The position numbers and the translations under genes were made by a program. Shown here in pieces: positions 1-3,134 of a stretch of DNA of 5,546 nucleotides. The notes beneath the pieces were generated by a model. It was not told where the DNA came from. It worked only from the letters and a program-made list of their open reading frames with translations, and ran no database searches. The DNA is from an uncultured Oscillospiraceae bacterium (GTDB taxonomy: Bacteria; Bacillota; Clostridia; Oscillospirales; Oscillospiraceae), in contig CALWXY010000177.1 of assembly GCA_944385595.1 (NCBI GenBank), positions 1 through 5,546 of the forward strand. Reading direction: 5' to 3'. How positions within the stretch are numbered: the first letter of the stretch is position 1; every line of letters begins with the position of its first letter.

Positions 1-170
1 ATATAGGCGTAGACATTGTGGGTGGCATCCCAGTGCTTCTCGCGCATCTCCTTAATGCGCGCGAGCGCCTCGCCCTCGTTCTCCGCCGGCCAGACGCGGC
101 CAATGAAGCGCGAGCGCTTTTCGACCAACTCCGCCTCACCGAAGCCCGCGGGGACCAGAAAGCTCTCCAT
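1..170 (-). CDS. yigZ: YigZ/IMPACT family protein, N-terminal part only (cut by left edge)
   Basis: Reading leftward from the ATG at 170, 56 codons are present before the window ends, out of roughly 210 usual for the family. The N-terminus MESFLVPAG, the EKRSRFIGRV stretch at residues 17-26 and the KHWDATHNVYAY stretch at 45-56 match the start of YigZ/UPF0029 proteins, which share a fold with the N-terminal domain of eukaryotic IMPACT. The molecular role of bacterial YigZ proteins is not firmly settled; a link to translation or nucleic acid binding is inferred from fold and from IMPACT. The start is supported by GGGAG seven bases upstream, inside the end of hflX. Only one base separates the hflX stop from this ATG, so the gene is very probably co-transcribed and translationally coupled with hflX. 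Family assignment is fairly sure; the C-terminal domain cannot be checked. Confidence 0.87.
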   Translation of the reverse strand, partial: MESFLVPAGFGEAELVEKRSRFIGRVWPAENEGEALARIKEMREKHWDATHNVYAY

Positions 171-171
171 A

Positions 172-1416
172 TCAGCGCTCCCACTCCTCGCGCGGGTCGG
201 GCACGTCGCTCCACACGGCGAAGTCGCGCACCCTGCCCCACAGCTCCGGCTTTATCGCGGCGTCGACGCTGACGCCGTCCGGCTCGTACTCGATTCTCGT
301 GACGCTCGCCTCGCGGTGCAGCAGCTCGAGCACCGAGCCGTCGGAATACGGGATCAGCAGCCTCGCGTGGTATTTGCCGAGGTCGAGCACGCGCTCAATC
401 TCCTCGACCAGCGTGGCCGTGCCCTCGCCCGTGCGCGCCGAGACGCAGACGCAGCCGCGCCCGTGCGGCAGCTCGCCCATGAACACGTCGCATTTGTTGA
501 AAACCCGTATGCACGGCGTCTGCTCCGCGCCGAGCTGGACTATCAGGCTGTCGACCACGGCGGCCTGCTCCTCCCAATCCGGGTTCGAGAGGTCTATGAC
601 GTGCAGCAGCACGTCGGCGAAGCACAGCTCCTCAAGCGTCGACTTGAACGCCTCGACCAGGTGGTGCGGCAGCTTGCGGATGAAGCCGACGGTGTCGGAC
701 AGCAGCGCCTCCTCGCGGTCATTGATTTTGAGGCGGCGGGTGGTGGTGTCGAGCGTGTCGAACAGGCGGTTGTTCGCCGGGATGTCCGAGCCGGTGAGGC
801 AGTTCAGCAGCGTCGACTTGCCGGCGTTCGTGTAGCCGACGAGGGCTATCATAGGCACGGCGTTTTTCTCGCGGCGGCGGCGCTGCGTGCCGCGCACCTT
901 GCGCACGGCCTCAAGCTCCTCCTCCAGCTTTTGGATTTTGCGGCGGATGTGGCGTCTGTCCGTCTCGAGCTGGGTCTCGCCGGGGCCGCGGGTGCCGATG
1001 GGGCTGGCGCCGCCGCCAGCCGTCTGGCGGACGAGGTGCTTCCACATACCGGTCAGTCGCGGCATGAGGTACTGGTACTGCGCCAGCTCGACCTGGAGCT
1101 GACCCTCGCGCGTTCTCGCGCGCTGGGCGAAGATGTCGAGTATCAGGCCGCTGCGGTCGAGCACCTTGACGCCCAGCTCCTCCGACAGCACTCGCATCTG
1201 CGAGGGGGTAAGCTCGTTGTCGAACACAGCCATGTCGCACTCCTGCGCGGCAATCAGCTCCTTCATCTCGCGCACCTTGCCGTCGCCTATGAAGCTGCGC
1301 GGCTCCGGCGCGGCGCGGTTCTGCAAGACGGTGGCGACGGCCTCGCCCCCCGCCGTCTCGACCAGGGCGGCGAGCTCTGCCATGCTCTCCTCGGTCGACT
1401 GCTCGGCGCGCTCCAT
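172..1416 (-). CDS. hflX: GTPase HflX, ribosome-associated
   Basis: HflX is a cytosolic GTPase that binds the 50S subunit and, in the bacteria studied, splits or rescues stalled or stressed 70S ribosomes. The 414-residue frame carries the HflX-specific N-terminal domain (SFIGDGKVREMKEL at 41-54; LILDIFAQRARTREG at 91-105), the GTRGPGETQLETDRR signature at 141-155, a basic coiled coil at about 155-185, and a complete G domain: G1 GYTNAGKST at 194-202, G2 in TLDTTTRR at 221-228, G3 DTVGF at 241-245, G4 NKCD at 307-310 and G5 SAR at 326-328. A normal HflX C-terminal domain follows. The ATG at 1416 is the only canonical start available, but it has no Shine-Dalgarno, and in-frame codons upstream continue the family homology (see 1417-1476), so the true protein is probably about 20 residues longer. 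It sits between a flavin reductase gene and yigZ on the same strand. Identity is near certain; the start is not. Confidence 0.97.
   Translation of the reverse strand: MERAEQSTEESMAELAALVETAGGEAVATVLQNRAAPEPRSFIGDGKVREMKELIAAQECDMAVFDNELTPSQMRVLSEELGVKVLDRSGLILDIFAQRARTREGQLQVELAQYQYLMPRLTGMWKHLVRQTAGGGASPIGTRGPGETQLETDRRHIRRKIQKLEEELEAVRKVRGTQRRRREKNAVPMIALVGYTNAGKSTLLNCLTGSDIPANNRLFDTLDTTTRRLKINDREEALLSDTVGFIRKLPHHLVEAFKSTLEELCFADVLLHVIDLSNPDWEEQAAVVDSLIVQLGAEQTPCIRVFNKCDVFMGELPHGRGCVCVSARTGEGTATLVEEIERVLDLGKYHARLLIPYSDGSVLELLHREASVTRIEYEPDGVSVDAAIKPELWGRVRDFAVWSDVPDPREEWER
178..182 (-). promoter_or_regulatory. Ribosome binding site of yigZ inside the hflX 3' end
   Basis: GGGAG on the minus strand lies seven bases before the yigZ ATG and within the last codons of hflX. 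It fixes the yigZ start at 170 and fits translational coupling across the single-base gap. A second purine run, GAGGAG at 184-189, is 13 bases away and less well placed. Confidence 0.6.
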
Positions 1417-1476
1417 GCTCGCGGCGTTCAGCCCCGCGAGGACGGCGCGCTCTCTCTTTGGTGAAATGTTTTCTAT
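1417..1476 (-). other. hflX: Probable N-terminal coding extension of hflX from a non-canonical start
   Basis: Twenty sense codons precede the annotated ATG in frame. Read from ATA at 1474-1476 they give MENISPKRERAVLAGLNAAS (the first residue counted as Met). The ERAVLAGL part is what HflX proteins normally show just before the EESMAEL segment. The in-frame stop lies at 1483-1485, and no ATG, GTG or TTG occurs in frame between that stop and position 1416. ATA sits ten bases after AAAAAGGA. ATT at 1465-1467 and CTG at 1429-1431 are other in-frame candidates with poorer context. Whether this is a real AUA start, a recent loss of ATG, or a base-call error cannot be told from one sequence. Confidence 0.6.
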
Positions 1477-1485
1477 ATTATATCA
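1477..1485 (-). promoter_or_regulatory. Possible extended -10 promoter before hflX
   Basis: TGATATAAT is a perfect extended -10 (TGn plus TATAAT) in the short gap between the flavin reductase stop and hflX. No good -35 stands 16-18 bases upstream. Transcription would start near 1470, downstream of the ATA codon, so this promoter would not serve an AUA start. It could give a second hflX transcript, or the match may be chance in an A/T-rich gap. Confidence 0.35.
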
Positions 1486-1486
1486 G

Positions 1487-1494
1487 TCCTTTTT
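1487..1494 (-). promoter_or_regulatory. Shine-Dalgarno AAAAAGGA before hflX
   Basis: AAAAAGGA begins at the last base of the flavin reductase stop codon. Aligned to the full AAGGAGG consensus, it would place a start about 10 bases after AGGA, which is where ATA (1474-1476) lies in the hflX frame. It is the main reason to think hflX translation starts upstream of 1416 and is coupled to the preceding gene. Confidence 0.5.
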
Positions 1495-1997
1495 CACTTT
1501 TCGGCGAGCATATCGGTGATCTCGCCTATATACATGCGGTGGAAATCACCCGCCGCGTAGTTGTCCATAATCTTTGGGTCGAGGAAGTTACGGCTCTCGA
1601 AGTCGCTGAAATATATCTTGCGGCAGGCGATGACGAGGTTCGCGCCCTCGAAATACACGCCGCCGCCCAGCTCTTTGGGTGTGAAACCGCACTCGGCGAC
1701 CTTGTCGACGTCTCTGCCGCTCTTCGCGCCGCAGAACGCGAGCTTGCTGTGCTCGGCGTCCGGGTAGGCGCTGAGGGTGAAGCAGTCGTATCTCTCCATG
1801 AACTCTCTGGTGTAGCGCGACGGGCGGACGTACACGGTGGCGACGTCGCGGCCCCACAGCACGCCGAGGCCGCCCCAGGACACGGTCATCGTATTGAAAT
1901 CTCCGGGCACTCCGGCGGTGAGCAGCAGCCAGTCCTTGCCTATGGTCTGGAATGTATTGCGCTTCAGTTCCTCCGGCTTTATTCTCTCAAGGCTCAT
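1494..1997 (-). CDS. Flavin reductase family protein (FMN-binding split barrel, flavoredoxin-like)
   Basis: This 167-residue protein matches small flavin reductase domain proteins with an FMN-binding split beta-barrel, which bind FMN and pass electrons to flavin or a partner protein in the cytosol. Visible family signatures are IGKDWLLLTAG at 19-29, FNTMTVSWGGLGVLW at 34-48, YVRPSRYTREF at 56-66, CGAKSGRDVDKV at 89-100 and DFHRMYIGEI at 151-160; the length is normal for the clostridial group. I chose the ATG at 1997 (MSLERIKP) because GGGAGGTG stands six bases upstream; an in-frame GTG at 2006 falls inside that ribosome site and is unlikely. The gene has its own SigA-type promoter, divergent from the ccdA-like gene, and is followed at once by hflX. 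No dedicated electron donor or acceptor is encoded beside it, so substrate and physiological role stay open. Confidence 0.9.
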   Translation of the reverse strand: MSLERIKPEELKRNTFQTIGKDWLLLTAGVPGDFNTMTVSWGGLGVLWGRDVATVYVRPSRYTREFMERYDCFTLSAYPDAEHSKLAFCGAKSGRDVDKVAECGFTPKELGGGVYFEGANLVIACRKIYFSDFESRNFLDPKIMDNYAAGDFHRMYIGEITDMLAEK

Positions 1998-2003
1998 TGC
2001 GAG

Positions 2004-2011
2004 CACCTCCC
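2004..2011 (-). promoter_or_regulatory. Ribosome binding site of the flavin reductase gene
   Basis: GGGAGGTG, an almost full anti-16S match, is six bases from the ATG at 1995-1997. It decides the start against the upstream GTG at 2004-2006, which is part of this site. Confidence 0.8.
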
Positions 2012-2026
2012 ATTTAATTTTGATTT

Positions 2027-2055
2027 ATTATACGCCGTTTTTTCACGCTTGACAA
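2027..2055 (-). promoter_or_regulatory. SigA-type promoter for the flavin reductase-hflX-yigZ run
   Basis: On the minus strand, TTGTCA (2050-2055) and TATAAT (2027-2032) are separated by exactly 17 bases. The predicted transcript starts near 2020, giving a leader of about 20 bases that carries the GGGAGGTG site. Its -35 shares five bases with the -35 of the rightward promoter. Confidence 0.8.
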
Positions 2056-2078
2056 CTTTTTGAATGCGGGACTATAAT
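2049..2078 (+). promoter_or_regulatory. Full-consensus SigA promoter for the ccdA-like gene
   Basis: TTGACA (2049-2054) and TATAAT (2073-2078) are both perfect consensus hexamers with an 18-base spacer. Transcription should start near 2085, leaving a leader of about 24 bases. Consensus hexamers suggest strong basal transcription unless a regulator acts; no convincing operator palindrome is seen. Confidence 0.85.
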
Positions 2079-2094
2079 CTTTTGTAAATCAATT

Positions 2095-2104
2095 AGAAGG
2101 AAGA
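2095..2104 (+). promoter_or_regulatory. Ribosome binding site of the ccdA-like gene
   Basis: AGAAGGAAGA with AAGGA at 2097-2101 lies seven bases before the ATG at 2109, confirming that start. Confidence 0.7.
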
Positions 2105-2108
2105 CTCG

Positions 2109-2771
2109 ATGGATATTCTGCTTGTAATCGCGCAGGGCTTTTTCACCTTCGCCGCGCCCTGCCATCTCCCGCTGCTGCCCGCGCTCATGATGATCTTCTC
2201 CGGCACCGGGCCGGATAAAAAGTCGCGCTGCCTCAAAAACACAGCGCTGTTCGCGCTCGGCATAGCGCTGTCGTTCACCTGTATGGGCGCCGTCGCCGGG
2301 TCAATCGGCAGCGTATTTGAGCTGCACGAGGGCAGCTTCGACCTCTGGTGCGGCCTGTTTATGATAGTCCTCGGCGTCTGCTACTCGGGGCTGCTGCCTT
2401 TTCATCTGCCGCACTTCGCCTGGCTGCCCCAGCTCAAAATGGGCATGGGCTATTTCGCCTGTCTCGTGTTCGGCGTGCTGTTCTCGCTCAGCTTCATCCC
2501 CTGCTCCGGCGCGCTCTGGGGCTCGGCCATGCTGATCGCCGCGCGCACCCACGCGCCGCTGCCCGGCGCGCTCGTCATGCTCGCATACTCCGCCGGCGTC
2601 GCCCTGCCCTACGTCTTTGCCGCCATGCTCACCGACAAGGTGAAAAATACCGTCGGCTTTGTGAAGCGGCACCGCCGCGCGCTCAATCTCGCCGCCGCGG
2701 CGCTGCTCATAGTCTTCGGCCTGCTCATGGCCACCGGCACCCTCGATGTGCTGCTCCACCACGAGCACTGA
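2109..2771 (+). CDS. ccdA: CcdA/DsbD-type transmembrane thiol-disulfide electron carrier
   Basis: The 220-residue protein resembles CcdA and the membrane core of DsbD, which carry reducing equivalents from cytosolic thioredoxin across the membrane to extracytoplasmic thiol proteins. Six hydrophobic segments are visible at about 3-30, 45-68, 78-97, 111-130, 152-175 and 191-210. The two family cysteines are present: C18 in APCHLPLLPAL of helix 1 and C132 in IPCSGALWGSAML after helix 4. Positive loops (DKKSRCLK near 36-43; DKVKN...KRHRR at 176-190) put both termini outside, as in CcdA. Further cysteines at 41, 58, 81, 91 and 118 are not obviously conserved. The tail ends in LLHHEH, a small histidine cluster whose function, if any, is unknown. 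No thioredoxin-like lipoprotein or cytochrome c biogenesis gene is adjacent, so the partner is not known. The gene stands alone between a consensus promoter and a hairpin terminator. The family call is firm; the symbol is by family only. Confidence 0.88.
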   Translation: MDILLVIAQGFFTFAAPCHLPLLPALMMIFSGTGPDKKSRCLKNTALFALGIALSFTCMGAVAGSIGSVFELHEGSFDLWCGLFMIVLGVCYSGLLPFHLPHFAWLPQLKMGMGYFACLVFGVLFSLSFIPCSGALWGSAMLIAARTHAPLPGALVMLAYSAGVALPYVFAAMLTDKVKNTVGFVKRHRRALNLAAAALLIVFGLLMATGTLDVLLHHEH

Positions 2772-2785
2772 GAAAACTGAACACG

Positions 2786-2820
2786 AAAAAAGGGAGAGCG
2801 AAACGCTCTCCCTTTATTTC
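2786..2820. terminator. Bidirectional intrinsic terminator between ccdA and rpmE
   Basis: GGGAGAGCG (2792-2800) pairs perfectly with CGCTCTCCC (2804-2812) around an AAA loop; flanking A and T runs lengthen the stem to 12 bp (2789-2800 with 2804-2815). Rightward it ends in TTTATTT, serving ccdA; leftward it ends in six unbroken T, serving rpmE. It begins 14 bases after the ccdA stop and ends 10 bases from the rpmE stop. Confidence 0.92.
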
Positions 2821-2830
2821 GTCTCGGCTC

Positions 2831-3031
2831 TTACTTGAGGCCGAACTTTTTGTTGAACTTGTCAACGCGGCCGCTGGTGTCGACGAGCTTCTGCTTGCCG
2901 GTGTAGAACGGATGGCACTTGGAGCAGATTTCGACGAAGATGTCCTTCTTGGTGGAGCCGGTCTCATAGACGGCGCCGCAGGCGCAGCGAATCTTGGTCT
3001 GCTGGTAATCGGGATGGATTCCGGGTTTCAT
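2831..3031 (-). CDS. rpmE: 50S ribosomal protein L31, zinc-binding (C+) form
   Basis: The 66-residue protein has the usual length and sequence of bacterial bL31: MKPGIHPDY at the N-terminus, CACG (C16, C18) and CSKCHPFYTGKQK (C36, C39), and a closing FNKKFGL. The four cysteines form the zinc ribbon of the C+ type; the paralogue lacking these cysteines, used under zinc shortage in several bacteria, is not in this window. L31 sits on the large subunit and contributes to the intersubunit bridge with the 30S head. The ATG at 3031 is supported by GAGGTGA seven bases upstream. The gene lies 103 bases downstream of addA on the same strand but has its own promoter and a leader of about 60 bases able to fold, so it is probably transcribed independently and perhaps autoregulated. 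It ends at the shared terminator. Confidence 0.98.
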   Translation of the reverse strand: MKPGIHPDYQQTKIRCACGAVYETGSTKKDIFVEICSKCHPFYTGKQKLVDTSGRVDKFNKKFGLK

Positions 3032-3038
3032 AGTACAT

Positions 3039-3045
3039 TCACCTC
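3039..3045 (-). promoter_or_regulatory. Ribosome binding site of rpmE
   Basis: GAGGTGA on the minus strand is seven bases from the ATG at 3029-3031. An out-of-frame ATG at 3036-3038 is too close to the site to be the start. Confidence 0.75.
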
Positions 3046-3054
3046 ACATGAGCT

Positions 3055-3088
3055 GCCTTGATTACACGCTCCGGTGTGGTTACAAGGC
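3055..3088 (-). promoter_or_regulatory. Possible structured 5' leader of rpmE
   Basis: In the predicted rpmE transcript, GCCTTG (3083-3088) pairs with CAAGGC (3055-3060), and inside it ACAC (3074-3077) pairs with GTGT (3064-3067) around a six-base loop. The two helices form an interrupted stem filling most of the 60-base leader and ending ten bases before the ribosome site. Ribosomal protein leaders, including candidates before L31 genes in Firmicutes, are known to bind their own product. Whether this fold belongs to such a class is inference; no T tract follows, so control at translation would be more likely than termination. Confidence 0.45.
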
Positions 3089-3097
3089 GCAAGAATA

Positions 3098-3126
3098 ATT
3101 TTAGCACAGTATTCCCTGTTTTGCAA
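3098..3126 (-). promoter_or_regulatory. SigA-type promoter of rpmE
   Basis: TTGCAA (3121-3126) and TAAAAT (3098-3103) are 17 bases apart, with TGC just before the -10 making an extended -10. The start of transcription would be near 3091. The -35 is only eight bases past the addA stop codon; no hairpin terminator separates addA from it, so read-through from addA may add to rpmE expression. Confidence 0.75.
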
Positions 3127-3134
3127 GGATTTTT

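Noticed and set aside
16..1464. A 482-codon open frame on the plus strand, longer than hflX itself
   Set aside because: It is exactly antisense to hflX and the yigZ start. Long antisense frames are common in GC-rich genes, its product is low-complexity (Ala/Leu/Arg/Val-rich) with no recognisable domain, and hflX has all five GTPase motifs on the other strand.
2004..2006. GTG as an earlier start of the flavin reductase gene
   Set aside because: It is part of the GGGAGGTG ribosome site; the ATG three codons later has ideal spacing.
2038..2072. Imperfect direct repeat in the divergent promoter region (TTTTT...GC..GAC twice, 19 bases apart) as an operator
   Set aside because: Only about 11 of 16 positions match, five of them in a T run, and the copies overlap the promoter elements; this is no better than chance.
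2348..3061. A 237-codon plus-strand frame spanning the ccdA 3' end, the terminator and rpmE
   Set aside because: It crosses a strong terminator and two recognised genes, is Arg/Ala-rich, and has no ribosome site; it is a shadow frame.
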